This document shows positions 17,430 through 26,171 of a stretch of 64,000 nucleotides of DNA, piece after piece. The position numbers were made by a program, and so were the translations under genes. Numbering within the stretch: position 1 is the first letter of the stretch; each line of letters opens with the position of its first letter. Below the pieces are notes generated by a model. It was given only the letters and a program-made list of their open reading frames with translations. It was not told the origin of the DNA and made no database searches. Source of the DNA: Weissella confusa (GTDB lineage: Bacteria; Bacillota; Bacilli; Lactobacillales; Lactobacillaceae); NCBI GenBank assembly GCA_016466735.1, contig JAAOED010000015.1, forward strand, positions 1 to 64,000. The letters run 5' to 3'.

Positions 17430-18437
17430 TCAGTTGTTGAAGTCTATGACTACCTTCCCATTAACATGTCCACCTCGGACAAGGTTCAGAGCCTCGTTTA
17501 CCTGATCAATCGTAAATATGTGTTCATCAATTTCTGGGACAATGTTGTATTCATCAATCAATCGGCTAATTTTAGACAATTGGTGTCCATCTTCACGTAC
17601 AAATAAAAAACGATAATCAGCCTCGTGTTTTTTAGCTAATTTATCTAGATTTCTACCAGCAATTCCAAACAACATTTGCTTCCAAAATGGCAAGCTATGC
17701 TTTTTTGCAAATGCACCATTCGGACCCGCAATTAAGCTTACTAACTTACCACCCGGTCGAAGAATAGAAAACTCGTGTTCAATTTCTGATAAGCCTACAG
17801 TATCAATAACATAGTCAATATTCGATAAGTGAGTCCAGTACTCCTCTGTCTTGTAATCCAGATATTGGTCGGCTCCGAGACTCATGATATAGTCCTTACG
17901 TCTCAAGCTTCCTGAAACAATCACCTTTAACCCCATTGACTTAGCAATCGGAACAGCCATTTGCCCAAAGCTACCTGAGCCTCCTGCGATGAAAACCGTC
18001 TCTCCTGGTATTGCCTCTAATTCTTCAACAAACGCTTGATACGCTGTCAAACCCGTAAGTGGCACCCCAACTGCATGTTTTTCATCAAGCGACTTGGGAC
18101 GCAACGCAACTGCATCGCTATCAACACTGACATACTCTGCGAACGCGCCAATTTTATCAAGCGGCAGTCTAGAATATACGACGTCACCTTTCTTAAACTT
18201 ACTTACCTTGGCTCCCAACGCGACAATCTCACCAATCACTTCATTTCCTAATGTTAGTGGCATCTTATAGTTTTGAATAAGTTTGACAGCACCCGTAATG
18301 TTCATAATGTCTAGTGGGTTTACGGCTGCAAAACTCACCTTTATTAACACTTCATTTTGTGAGATATCTGGAATCTCAATATTGTTTATCTGAACATGAA
18401 TGTCTTTTGAATTTTTTACTATCTGAGCTGCTTTCAT
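17430..18437 (-). CDS. NAD(P)-dependent alcohol dehydrogenase/quinone reductase family protein
   Basis: This zinc-independent medium-chain reductase of about 335 residues has a GroES-like domain with NPLDIMNITG and LGNEVIGEIVALG, then a Rossmann domain with the ETVFIAGGSGSFGQMAVPIAK glycine motif. It belongs to the quinone oxidoreductase-like group that reduces activated carbonyls or quinones. I moved the start to 18437 (MKAAQIV), 10 bp after the TetR stop, since the longer frame only adds residues from inside the TetR gene. It forms an operon with that TetR gene, a common arrangement for electrophile-responsive reductases. Confidence 0.88.
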   Translation of the reverse strand: MKAAQIVKNSKDIHVQINNIEIPDISQNEVLIKVSFAAVNPLDIMNITGAVKLIQNYKMPLTLGNEVIGEIVALGAKVSKFKKGDVVYSRLPLDKIGAFAEYVSVDSDAVALRPKSLDEKHAVGVPLTGLTAYQAFVEELEAIPGETVFIAGGSGSFGQMAVPIAKSMGLKVIVSGSLRRKDYIMSLGADQYLDYKTEEYWTHLSNIDYVIDTVGLSEIEHEFSILRPGGKLVSLIAGPNGAFAKKHSLPFWKQMLFGIAGRNLDKLAKKHEADYRFLFVREDGHQLSKISRLIDEYNIVPEIDEHIFTIDQVNEALNLVRGGHVNGKVVIDFNN

Positions 18438-18447
18438 CTCTAATTCC

Positions 18448-19029
18448 CTACTTTCTCCACGGTACTGTCGCAACAGCATTATCTACAATCATTTTCAACT
18501 GGCTAGATGGTGTCCCTGATTTGATCAAGACCCGAACACCAACCAGTTGATTCTGCAGTGAGGCTGCTACTATATCCAAATCAGCTTGTTCATCTAACTC
18601 TTCTACATGGTCATGCAAAAGTTGGCGAAGGTAATTTTTTTCTTCTTCAAAATAACCTTTTATCAATTCAGCTACTTTGGGGTCTGATTTTGCTAATTCA
18701 GTTGCTGAATTTACAATCAAGCATCCGTCAGGTTGACTTGCGTCATGATAGATAAAAATATTAAAAACATTTTTAATGCCTAATTCTGCGGTTTGTTTAT
18801 CTTTATTCTTGGTAAGAACGGTTGTCTTCACCATCATTTGATACGTCTGCAACGACTCGATGAATAAATCATGTTTATCTCCAAAAGTATCATACAAACT
18901 TGATCTATTCACGCCTAGGCTATCCACTAAATCTTGTACCGAAGTAGAACCGTAGCCCTGCTCCCAAAAAATTCGCATCGCTTTATCTAACGAGACACCT
19001 CTATCAAATTTTTTATTTCTACTCATCAT
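18448..19029 (-). CDS. TetR-family regulator
   Basis: An N-terminal TetR HTH (KAMRIFWEQGYGSTSVQDLVDSLGVNRSSLYDTFGDKHDLF) is followed by a helical ligand domain; 193 residues, a normal length. It is the first gene of an operon with a quinone-reductase-like enzyme. A palindrome at 19048-19061 sits directly after its -10 box and is the likely autoregulatory operator. Two consecutive ATG codons start the gene; either may be used. Ligands in related systems are quinones or reactive aldehydes. Confidence 0.92.
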   Translation of the reverse strand: MMSRNKKFDRGVSLDKAMRIFWEQGYGSTSVQDLVDSLGVNRSSLYDTFGDKHDLFIESLQTYQMMVKTTVLTKNKDKQTAELGIKNVFNIFIYHDASQPDGCLIVNSATELAKSDPKVAELIKGYFEEEKNYLRQLLHDHVEELDEQADLDIVAASLQNQLVGVRVLIKSGTPSSQLKMIVDNAVATVPWRK

Positions 19030-19047
19030 GCTACCTTCTGCTTTTCC

Positions 19048-19091
19048 GGAACGTTCGTTCCATTATATGCGAACTCTAAACAAACGTGCAA
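19048..19091 (-). promoter_or_regulatory. Promoter and TetR operator
   Basis: On the minus strand -35 TTGCAC (19086-19091) and a perfect -10 TATAAT (19062-19067) are 18 bp apart. Immediately downstream, GGAAC-N4-GTTCC (19048-19061, with GAACGTTC inside) covers the start of transcription, as expected for repression by the TetR protein. Confidence 0.78.
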
Positions 19092-19137
19092 CAATCACCC
19101 CTTACTATTTGTCTAAAAATCGTCAAATTTTCTTTAT

Positions 19138-19151
19138 GACTAAGCTTAGTC
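19138..19151. promoter_or_regulatory. Perfect 14-bp palindrome upstream of small plus-strand ORFs
   Basis: GACTAAGCTTAGTC is completely self-complementary. It precedes a TAATAT box (19161-19166) ahead of two short plus-strand reading frames, so it could be an operator. There is no direct evidence of the binding protein. Confidence 0.45.
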
Positions 19152-19283
19152 GTGCACGCTTAATATAAAAAGCACAAACACCTACAGTAACTTTCAAACT
19201 TCTACCTTTTAGGCCCCCTAAGCACTGCTGCGCAGCGCAGTAACGCGTGTCTACTGCGAAACGAAATTAACGAGGTAAAACAA

Positions 19284-19346
19284 ATGTTTGATGATGAAAC
19301 AGTAATCCAAATGACCGCAACGATCGTATCCCTTGGGAGACGATGA
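19284..19346 (+). CDS. Possible 20-residue peptide
   Basis: The ATG has a good ribosome site (CGAGGTAAAACAA). The frame stops after 20 codons, with its TGA overlapping the ATG of the next small ORF. It may be a real leader peptide coupled to the next gene, or the frameshifted N terminus of one decayed gene. Confidence 0.35.
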   Translation: MFDDETVIQMTATIVSLGRR

Positions 19347-19480
19347 TGAATGGTGATCAAGACAAATTTCTTGGTGAAGGTATTGTCCTCTCAACCGGCT
19401 TGCACGCCTTCCGCGTGGTGAAGAATCCAAATGGTAAGACGTTTGCTGTCGTTGACGAGAATGCACCAATTGCAATTTAA
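19343..19480 (+). CDS. Possible 45-residue protein
   Basis: This short frame (containing KFLGEGIVLSTGLHAFRVV and TFAVVDENAPIAI) overlaps the stop of the preceding 20-codon ORF and ends 7 bp before a strong plus-strand terminator. I do not recognise it. Real transcription is supported by the terminator; the protein could be the C-terminal part of a gene broken by a frameshift. Confidence 0.4.
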   Translation: MMNGDQDKFLGEGIVLSTGLHAFRVVKNPNGKTFAVVDENAPIAI

Positions 19481-19486
19481 CAGATA

Positions 19487-19545
19487 AAGCCCCTGACTAA
19501 CGCTGCGATTAACATCGCTTGTGTTGGTCAGGGGCTTATTTTTTG
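19487..19545 (+). terminator. Terminator after the small ORFs
   Basis: AAGCCCCTGAC (19487-19497) pairs with GTCAGGGGCTT (19527-19537), extended by AAC/GTT, then ATTTTTTG. Confidence 0.88.
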
Positions 19546-19554
19546 TTCAAAGGA

Positions 19555-19944
19555 TTACTTCTTTTTAAACAAACTCGATACTGTTTCAACCTTTGGTGCT
19601 AATTCTACTCCAACTAGTAAGGTTACCAGTTTTTGTCTCCTTAACTCTTCATCTGGTTCATTCCTGATTTCATCAATCCACTCGTTAATTTGCTCTTTCA
19701 CCGTGTCAAACTGAGTTTCATCCGCCGGAAGCGAAGCATTTCGTTCTTTCAACTTCTTCTGTTCCCTCCTCCTAAATGAAATCACCATAGCTAGAACAAC
19801 TACCCAACTCATTCCCATACCACCGGTAATCACGAGGATGACAAAAGGAAACCAATTGTGTACATATATAGTTATTAAAGCTGTATATGTCAACGCATAA
19901 ATCATGGTGCTAATAATCATACTAGCTTTCAATTTTGTAGACAT
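19555..19944 (-). CDS. Two-helix membrane protein with cytoplasmic tail
   Basis: This 129-residue protein has two hydrophobic segments (about 8-28 and 32-56), then a basic RRREQKKLKE stretch and an acidic helical tail of about 65 residues (KEQINEWIDEIRNEPDEELRRQ). I do not recognise the family. GGGAGGTGG precedes the ATG. An inverted repeat 17-55 bp upstream (19961-19999) may control it. No functional partner is evident. Confidence 0.65.
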   Translation of the reverse strand: MSTKLKASMIISTMIYALTYTALITIYVHNWFPFVILVITGGMGMSWVVVLAMVISFRRREQKKLKERNASLPADETQFDTVKEQINEWIDEIRNEPDEELRRQKLVTLLVGVELAPKVETVSSLFKKK

Positions 19945-19960
19945 ATGTCCACCTCCCTAA

Positions 19961-19999
19961 ATATGCTTACCAATAATAATTAATGGTACGTAAGCATAT
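19961..19999. promoter_or_regulatory. Inverted repeat upstream of the membrane-protein gene
   Basis: ATATGCTTAC (19961-19970) and GTAAGCATAT (19990-19999) are perfect 10-bp arms with a 19-bp spacer, close to the ribosome site of the gene starting at 19944. It may be an operator or a leader hairpin. Confidence 0.45.
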
Positions 20000-20169
20000 C
20001 TCTTGAAATTCATTCTGACTCAACACTGTCTCCGAGCGCGAATGCGGACTACGACACAGTTAAAAATATCCAATGACTACGAAAACAATCGGATATATCT
20101 ATCTTCCAAGAGAATTTTGATTAACTACCTTCAGCAACCATTCACACGATAACTAAATACATTTTCTTA

Positions 20170-21015
20170 TCAGATAATTTCTAAGAACTTGACATCGGAA
20201 ACATAACCATTTCCCCCAACGCTAACACTTGTTATTTCTTCCTGATTATCGACAGACAACTTTACAACGATTTCTGAAGGACTCCCTAAATTAGCACCCT
20301 GATGAAAAATGTACTCTTTTTGTCGCCGAACCTTTTTGGTGAATAGATAGCACGCCAAAGCACCACTTGACGTTCCGGTAGCAGATTCTTCATTAATGCC
20401 GTACAACGGTGCAAAATTACGGCAGACGATATCCGTTTCTGACAAACCAAATACGTGCATGCCAATGACACCATATCGCTCACTAAGTGTTGCTATTGCT
20501 TGCAAATCAGGCTTTATTGCATTGAGATCATTGGCATTAACTGGCACCAAAATATCTTTTCCACCCTTGGATACCACTTGAATATCAAGATTATCATTCA
20601 CCGCTGAAATATCGATAGCCTCGCCTAATTCAGTCTTTTCAATTTTTTCGTAAAACTGCGATGGCTGCTGTTTCATAAATATTCTTCTTGATTGGACCTC
20701 GATTGGGATAATTCCCACCTTGGTTTCAACTGTGTATCGGTTCGGTACAACCCTTCCAAGTTCCCTCATGAGGGTGAATGCGGCAATCGTCGCATGACCA
20801 CATAAATCCACCTCGCTAGTTGGTGTGTAATACTCAAACTTGAAATCAGCTTTCCCAGAATTAGAAATAAATGCTGACTCAGAAAACCCCAGTTCCTTAG
20901 CAATGGCTATTTTCTGAGTCACTGATAACAGTTGTCGTAAAAAAATTATCCCCGCTTTGTTCCCTCCAACGTTGTCCTTGCTAAAAGCACTTGCAATGTA
21001 TGCTTTCACTTTCAT
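20170..21015 (-). CDS. PhzF-family isomerase-like protein
   Basis: A protein of about 281 residues with the two-lobed PhzF/DapF-like fold. It shows the N-terminal GGNKAGIIF motif (usually GNPAAV), the catalytic Glu in LGFSESAFI, the TPTSEVDLCGHATIA motif and the C-terminal EESATGTSSGALACYL. I placed the start at 21015 (MKVKAYIAS), the usual family start; upstream ATGs lie on or before the GAGGGG site. PhzF proteins outside phenazine producers have unknown substrates. It stands alone here. Confidence 0.88.
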   Translation of the reverse strand: MKVKAYIASAFSKDNVGGNKAGIIFLRQLLSVTQKIAIAKELGFSESAFISNSGKADFKFEYYTPTSEVDLCGHATIAAFTLMRELGRVVPNRYTVETKVGIIPIEVQSRRIFMKQQPSQFYEKIEKTELGEAIDISAVNDNLDIQVVSKGGKDILVPVNANDLNAIKPDLQAIATLSERYGVIGMHVFGLSETDIVCRNFAPLYGINEESATGTSSGALACYLFTKKVRRQKEYIFHQGANLGSPSEIVVKLSVDNQEEITSVSVGGNGYVSDVKFLEII

Positions 21016-21333
21016 TCGTACATCCATCCCCTCAATAATCATCATTTATATCTCAAGCTTATCACGTTATCAGCGGAATATTAGCAGTTTTTAATAATTG
21101 TTTGGGTTAGGTCCTACATTAATTATTTGTGTCTTTCAACCGGCCCATCGACTCGAGACAATATCTAAACAAAATTCTAATATCATTTTGCAAACGTTTT
21201 TCCAGTTTGATATCGTTTTTAAGTATTCAAACGAAACTGCTAACGGCGGACATATTTTGATAAAATATCACTTTCTACTTCGCTTATGGCATAACTTTTT
21301 TACCCGACCCACTCTTATTTCAAGGTATCAACA
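21016..21333. other. Intergenic region
   Basis: No gene is seen. It carries the 5' region of the PhzF gene and, on the plus strand, a TAAAAT box near 21260 that may drive the small membrane protein at 21334. Confidence 0.5.
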
Positions 21334-21504
21334 ATGAAATTATCAACTAAGCAAAAAGCTGCTATTTTTGGTGGCTTCACAACATTTGTAGCATTAATTC
21401 TTAGCAGTCTATTTCCAAAAGAAAGAATATACATTTTATTTATTTGGTTAATAGCGTTTATTATTGGCGTGTCGAAAATTTCTAATTCAACGCCTAAAAA
21501 CTAA
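21334..21504 (+). CDS. Small two-helix membrane protein
   Basis: This 56-residue protein is too short for most gene finders. A basic start (KLSTKQKAA) is followed by two hydrophobic segments (about 10-26 and 31-47) separated by FPKERI, and a polar tail (SKISNSTPKN). An AAGG ribosome site lies 9 nt upstream, and a clear rho-independent terminator follows 70 bp after the stop, which supports a real gene. Family unknown. Confidence 0.6.
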   Translation: MKLSTKQKAAIFGGFTTFVALILSSLFPKERIYILFIWLIAFIIGVSKISNSTPKN

Positions 21505-21576
21505 ATAATTTTTCCTCTATGGGGATTAATAAACCTGTTGAATGCGAACATAAAAAAATACAGTAAATGTGACGTA

Positions 21577-21615
21577 CCCCGAAAATTAAGATAACTTTCG
21601 GGGTTTTCTTTTTTT
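21577..21615 (+). terminator. Terminator of the small membrane protein
   Basis: CCCCGAAA (21577-21584) pairs with TTTCGGGG (21596-21603), followed by TTTTCTTTTTTT. Confidence 0.93.
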
Positions 21616-21876
21616 AAACAATATCCTACTTACTTCATTTAGAGAGGCCGTCCCATACGCCAATGCCCCAATCATGGTTTCGTGCGAACGGACCATGTTC
21701 GGAATCTAAACACTAATGTCGCTAGCTAACCTGGTTTGCACCATTTGAACAAATAATTGATTGTTATTTTTATTAAAGAAAGCAGAGTTTGAAAATACTT
21801 AAACTGTTATTCTGTCATTGATTCGCCACACAATTACAACTCACCAATTCACAGGTGAATAATTTTCAATTGATAA
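21616..21876. other. Non-coding or decayed sequence
   Basis: A short minus-strand open piece (NMVRSHETMIGALAYGTAS) has an in-frame stop five codons before it and no recognisable family. Nothing else is visible. Confidence 0.4.
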
Positions 21877-22020
21877 GCAGCATGTGCGGATCCGGGTCTA
21901 CAATCAATAAAATTTGCGCGACAAGGAAGCATTAATATTCTTCCTCGGTACCCAAATGGCTACCGTGATCAATACGAATCATCTGAATTGGTTGGTGTTA
22001 ATCAAGTGTTAAACGAATAA
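21877..22020 (+). pseudogene. Possible C-terminal gene fragment
   Basis: A 47-codon open stretch without a start codon (contains KFARQGSINILPRYPNGYRD) runs to a stop lying 2 bp before a strong terminator. Protein-like composition plus the terminator suggests the tail of a lost gene. I cannot name the family. Confidence 0.35.
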
Positions 22021-22072
22021 ACAGGCCCGACCCCCATCTGCTTAATAGCGTATGGACGTCGGGCCTGTTTTT
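22019..22072. terminator. Bidirectional terminator
   Basis: A perfect 13-bp stem (22019-22031 with 22058-22070) has T5 on the plus strand and a weaker T run on the minus strand, where it would end the LysE gene. Confidence 0.9.
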
Positions 22073-22112
22073 AATTCACTTAACTAAAATTCCTGGTGCT
22101 CGTCCAAGATCA

Positions 22113-22733
22113 CTAAAACATGGGCATCACACTAACACTCACCTCGTACAGTAGATGTACACCGTATAGTAACAATACAATACCTGAAATCACATTAATC
22201 CAGATTAAGAACCTCTTTGACAATCGATCTTTTAAACTATTGATAACAAACGTCATCCCCATAATCCAAATAAATGTCGCCAAAACAATTCCAGTAATAA
22301 ACGTGCCGACCGCAGATTCCGTTAATGTGCCACGAATTGCACTAAGCGTAATAGATGAATCAATAACAGCTTGCGGATTCGCCCAGATAACTACAATGGC
22401 TGTGAATATTGCTTTTTTAACCGGTATTTGATTGACTTGTTCGTTTAAGTCTACATTTCTCGCTGACTTCAATATATTCCACGCAAGCCAAACAACTAAC
22501 ACCCCACCAACAAACATCACAACTTGTTTGACAATCTCATTGGCATTTAAAATGACGCCAAAACCAAAATAGCCCACTAAGGCCAGTGCCGTATTCGAAA
22601 TCCAAACGAATAAAGAATATAGCATCGATCTTTTCATCGAGTGATTAAACGCGTTGTTAAACACATAAATATTTTGCATTCCGATTGGCGCTACTAAGGC
22701 AAACCCTAATAACAGTCCTTTTAATAAAAACAT
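22113..22733 (-). CDS. LysE/RhtB-family amino acid exporter
   Basis: About 206 residues with six hydrophobic segments and the family's N-terminal APIGMQNIYVFN motif, close to LysE/ArgO proteins that export basic amino acids. The start at 22733 (MFLLKGLLLGF) is favoured by GGGGGAG just upstream; the longer frame adds a non-conserved decapeptide. A dibasic-peptide or arginine/lysine export role is known for relatives. No LysG-type regulator is adjacent. Confidence 0.88.
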   Translation of the reverse strand: MFLLKGLLLGFALVAPIGMQNIYVFNNAFNHSMKRSMLYSLFVWISNTALALVGYFGFGVILNANEIVKQVVMFVGGVLVVWLAWNILKSARNVDLNEQVNQIPVKKAIFTAIVVIWANPQAVIDSSITLSAIRGTLTESAVGTFITGIVLATFIWIMGMTFVINSLKDRLSKRFLIWINVISGIVLLLYGVHLLYEVSVSVMPMF

Positions 22734-22865
22734 AGACTCCCCCAAAAAGTTACGTTTAAACAATTAAGGGATAATTTTATACCCAAAAAGAGATCATAAT
22801 CAAGCTATTTACATGATGATGCCAAAATTTACGCTATACAATGTCATTTTTTAACTTCATATTCC

Positions 22866-22961
22866 ATACCCGCCGGCTGGACCCGCACCGCTTGCAAGTC
22901 CAGCCTATATGAACGCACCCAAACCTGTAATGAAATACAAATACACCTTAACAGTTGTCAT
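22866..22961 (-). pseudogene. Relic of a LysE-family gene and its 3' flank
   Basis: The minus strand encodes MTTVKVYLYFITGLGAF, nearly identical to MTNVKVYLYFITGLGAF in the exporter at 28967-29524, and then stops. It is followed by AGLASGAGPAGG, whose DNA resembles 28921-28958, just downstream of that exporter. The same order with the C-terminal half missing points to a duplicated, internally deleted copy. Confidence 0.75.
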
Positions 22962-23043
22962 TTTCAAATGCCGTACCCGTTGGTGATTTTCCAGTGGAAA
23001 CGGATACAAAAGTAACTGATAATCGACCCTACTGTAGAACGCA

Positions 23044-23086
23044 CAAAAGCAGCCTGATAACCGCTTTATTACTTCTATCAGGTTGC
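23044..23086 (-). terminator. Terminator of the serine hydrolase/MFS unit
   Basis: An 11-bp stem with one G-U pair (23049-23059 with 23076-23086) is followed on the minus strand by TTTTG. Confidence 0.78.
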
Positions 23087-23172
23087 ATCTACTGTACATA
23101 TTAGTTTTTCCGCCAACTTTAGTTAGTTGATCGTATCGAAATTCTTAATCTCCACTTTCATCTTTGTTGTTT

Positions 23173-24347
23173 TCAATAAGCTTTCCTAACAAGACAAGCC
23201 ATCAATGTCGCTATACCAAACCCAACCAATCCAACATAGAACACGCCATCACTGTTTTGGGCGCGTAGAACACTGTTTGATATAGCGTTCGTCACTATTG
23301 GCGAAGCGAATACACCGATATTTAGAGCGATTGAAGCTATCGCTGTATATTGATCTGTACGATGAGTTGGTGCAATCTCCGATACCTTGTTAAAAAGTTC
23401 TGGAGCCATCAAACCATATGCACCCCCACCAGAATCGTTGCAATGTACAGCCCTACAATGCTATTTTGAGTGATAATCAGAGCATAGCCAATCGCCCCCA
23501 GCAATGGAATTAGAACGATTAATGTATTTTTGAAAATCCGCTTAACCGTACCGTAAACTAACGATACTGGAATACTGATTAGGGTAAAAAAGCCGTACAG
23601 ATTTGACGCATCCTGGATATCCCCCAAATGCCGTTCGACTATCAACTGCGGCATTTTATAGCTCATCGCTACCAGCGAAATGAAAAATATGAACGTCATG
23701 ACTACTAACTCAATCAGGACCAATTTATTATTAAAGCCACTATCATCACTTGTCTTCACACCTGATTCGGTTTCCTCATCAGGTACTGTGTCTGTTATAC
23801 GTGGCCCCCATTTCCAAAACATGAACAATACTGGTACGGCTAACAGATAAATCGCAAATGCGCCGTGCCAACTGTAGATTACAAAATAACTCAACGTGAA
23901 TGAGAAAAATGTGCTACTTACACTTGCCGTCGCATTTTGATATCCTAGCATTTTAAATAATGTTGGTCCTTGAAAAAAACGACTCAATAAAGAAATGGCT
24001 AGTGCACTAAACAAACCTGAACCGACTCCGAGAAGAACTCTCGAACCCAGGATGAGATTGTAATTATTTAAATACAGTGGCATCGTACCAAATACCAAAT
24101 ATGTAATTACACCAAGAAGAACCGTCTTTTTCGACCCGATCTTTTTAATAACATACCCTGATACCAGCAATCCGATTAACGTCCCCAGATTTGGTATCGT
24201 TCCTAGCAATTCAACGCCGGATTTTGAAACACCTTCAAACTGCGCATACATCAGTGGAAAAGCTGCCGCAACAACTTGGGCTAATGCAAGGAGACTCGAT
24301 ATCGACAATAATCCGAGTTTGAGTCGAAACTCTTTATAATTTGACAT
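23173..24347 (-). pseudogene. MFS transporter interrupted by a frameshift
   Basis: Frame one encodes 312 residues of an MFS protein (about ten membrane segments; GYVIKKIGSKKTVLLG is the loop 2-3 motif) and stops at VGVHMV. Frame two continues with GAYGLMAPELFNKVSEIAPTHRTDQY and the last two segments. Adding one G to the G5 tract (C5 at 23423-23427 on the plus strand) restores one protein of about 391 residues. The gene overlaps the serine hydrolase stop by TAATG. It is either inactivated, phase-variable or a sequencing error. Confidence 0.88.
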
Positions 24348-25552
24348 TAATGCATCACCTTAAATTCAGACATAAGCGCCTTATATAAGTCTCGGCGTAG
24401 GATAGGTTCCGGTCCTGCATTATCTTGCATCATGAACACCGCTACTAATTCACGTGATGGGTCAATCACAATAAAGTTACCACCAGCACCATCCCAGCCA
24501 AACTCACCGATGGATCCATTAACACCAAGTACCTTAGCTTCCTCGGGATTAGTAAGGATTCGCATGAGATTTGAATAGTTATATCCAGGAACAGTAATAC
24601 CAACTTCATCCTTGTTTTTAAACACCATTTGTTTCTCTGTCAGACTCGGCGTAACCATATCCGCAACTGTGGCCTCTGATAAGATCACTACGTCATCAAG
24701 ATGGCCATTATTACGTAGCATTTCACCAAACACAGCATAATCGTCTGCTGTTGAATAGGCACTTCCGCCACCCGCAACATACAGAGGCGCTACTACATCA
24801 ATGTTATTATGCAGCGGCAAAGTTAAATACCCAGCCTCCGGATTTTTAGTTAGAGGTCGATTATGCTGAACTACTAATTCGAACTTTGTATCTCGCGTAA
24901 ATACGCCACTCACGCGATGTGTATCACTTTCAGGGACAAAAAAATGGGTATCTTTCATTTTCAGTGGCTCAAATAACTCTTCCTGATAAAGCGTTTCTAA
25001 ATCTTTACCCGAAACAATTTCAAGAACACTGCCTAAAATATCAGCATTGGCGCCATATTCCCAACCCTCACCAGGCTCAAAATCTCGAGGAACTAGTCCG
25101 TACGAATTGGCAATGTCCCTGTGTGATAATGGCCGTCCAGCCTTCAAGAGCGCTACAATTGCTTCTTCATGCTCCTTAGTCTTCTCTTTACCATACGTCC
25201 CTGTTGATGGGTATGAAATACCTGATGTCATATTTAATAAATGTTCAATCGTAATTGGCTTATCACTGTGATTGATATGACCATCTTCGTCAAAATACAA
25301 CTGGTTGCCATACTCAGGTAGGTAGTCAGACAACTTGTCCGTCAATGAAAGTTGCTGCTTTTCGATCAATTTTCTTGCAACTACCGCTGTAAAAATCTTG
25401 GTCATTGAGTATAAACGATAAATTGAATCCTCGCCATCTGTACCATAGTGAGCATGAACGACCTTTTTACCTGATTGTAAAATTGTTAAATTAGCTCCCC
25501 CAAGGCTACCATTGTTAATAGCGTTATTGATAATGTCATCAAACTTATTCAT
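24347..25552 (-). CDS. Serine hydrolase of the beta-lactamase (class C/EstB) family
   Basis: This 401-residue protein has the SxxK motif as Ser49-Met-Thr-Lys52, a Tyr motif YGAN at 166-169, and a late GWDGAGGNF block. It belongs to the class C beta-lactamase/D-aminopeptidase/esterase group. No signal peptide is visible, so it should act inside the cell as an esterase or amidase rather than as a resistance enzyme. GGAGGGACT precedes the ATG, and a cre-like site lies 26 bp upstream. It is cotranscribed with the MFS gene, perhaps as uptake plus hydrolysis of one substrate. Confidence 0.88.
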   Translation of the reverse strand: MNKFDDIINNAINNGSLGGANLTILQSGKKVVHAHYGTDGEDSIYRLYSMTKIFTAVVARKLIEKQQLSLTDKLSDYLPEYGNQLYFDEDGHINHSDKPITIEHLLNMTSGISYPSTGTYGKEKTKEHEEAIVALLKAGRPLSHRDIANSYGLVPRDFEPGEGWEYGANADILGSVLEIVSGKDLETLYQEELFEPLKMKDTHFFVPESDTHRVSGVFTRDTKFELVVQHNRPLTKNPEAGYLTLPLHNNIDVVAPLYVAGGGSAYSTADDYAVFGEMLRNNGHLDDVVILSEATVADMVTPSLTEKQMVFKNKDEVGITVPGYNYSNLMRILTNPEEAKVLGVNGSIGEFGWDGAGGNFIVIDPSRELVAVFMMQDNAGPEPILRRDLYKALMSEFKVMH

Positions 25553-25577
25553 AGTCCCTCCAAAGTAAATTCTTTTT

Positions 25578-25591
25578 AGTAAGCGCTTACA
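25578..25591. promoter_or_regulatory. cre site upstream of the serine hydrolase
   Basis: AGTAAGCGCTTACA differs from a perfect cre at one position. Placed just before the ribosome site, it should bring the hydrolase/MFS unit under CcpA control. Confidence 0.72.
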
Positions 25592-25704
25592 TTTAATATT
25601 TTATTTATTCAAAGAAGTAATTTGGCAAATTATCTAAACTAAAATAACCAATTTCTGACATACTACTCTGTTAGAGCACGCCATTAACAGAGTTCGTCTA
25701 AATC

Positions 25705-25753
25705 AAATATCCCCCATACATTAGTTGCCAACACTAATGTATGGGGGATATTT
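25705..25753 (-). terminator. Terminator of the tautomerase/hydrolase unit
   Basis: A perfect 21-bp stem (25705-25725 with 25733-25753) with a 7-nt loop is unusually long; the minus strand continues with GATTTAGA. Confidence 0.85.
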
Positions 25754-25771
25754 AGGTTAAAAGTAAAGTAT

Positions 25772-26164
25772 TTAGTGCAGAGCACCAGTTAGAAATTGTG
25801 CCTCACCGCCAAAGAAACTCCAGTCGGCATCCTGGTTAACCACAAGGTTAATCATAATGTCTTCCGTCCTAACTCCCAATTCCTCGTTAAGCTGTGCAAC
25901 AAGATTTCTATAAAATGTCTGTTTTTGATCAACAGTTCTAAAGCGTGTAACTAAACTAAACACAAGGACTTGATTCGTTCGCGTAATACCTAGCCCAGTA
26001 TCTAAAATTTGCATTTCATATTCTTCGTGTTGACTAACAATTTGATAACGATCTCCCTCAGGAGCACCAAACGCCTCCAACATCACTTGGTATGAAATAT
26101 CCAAAATTTTTGTGATTTCTTCCTGATTACGCCCTTTTATCATATCGATTTTCATTAATGGCAT
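25772..26164 (-). CDS. Tautomerase-superfamily protein
   Basis: This 130-residue protein starts with Met-Pro, giving the N-terminal catalytic proline of the tautomerase superfamily. It has the double-length layout of the MSAD/tautomerase-3 group: a beta-alpha-beta unit with a helix near RNQEEITKILDISYQVMLEAFG, then the strand VLVFSLVTRF and the second unit. It lies 7 bp after an alpha/beta hydrolase in one operon. Members act on small keto/enol or halogenated acids; the substrate is unknown. Confidence 0.85.
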   Translation of the reverse strand: MPLMKIDMIKGRNQEEITKILDISYQVMLEAFGAPEGDRYQIVSQHEEYEMQILDTGLGITRTNQVLVFSLVTRFRTVDQKQTFYRNLVAQLNEELGVRTEDIMINLVVNQDADWSFFGGEAQFLTGALH

Positions 26165-26171
26165 TGTTCAT

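Larger units (their letters stand above)
22734..23172. other. Intergenic region with exporter relic
   Basis: It contains a fragment related to the LysE gene at 29 kb (22866-22961) and the terminator of the MFS unit (23044-23086). Otherwise I see no coding signal. Confidence 0.6.

Noticed and set aside
21640-21790. Minus-strand open piece with MVRSHETMIGALAYGTAS
   Set aside because: Protein-like in look, but with an in-frame stop just upstream, no start signal and no family I can name.
22905-23099. A 64-codon frame containing an exporter-like end
   Set aside because: Only its last 17 residues resemble LysE; the rest is unrelated sequence running through a terminator, so I treat it as a relic.
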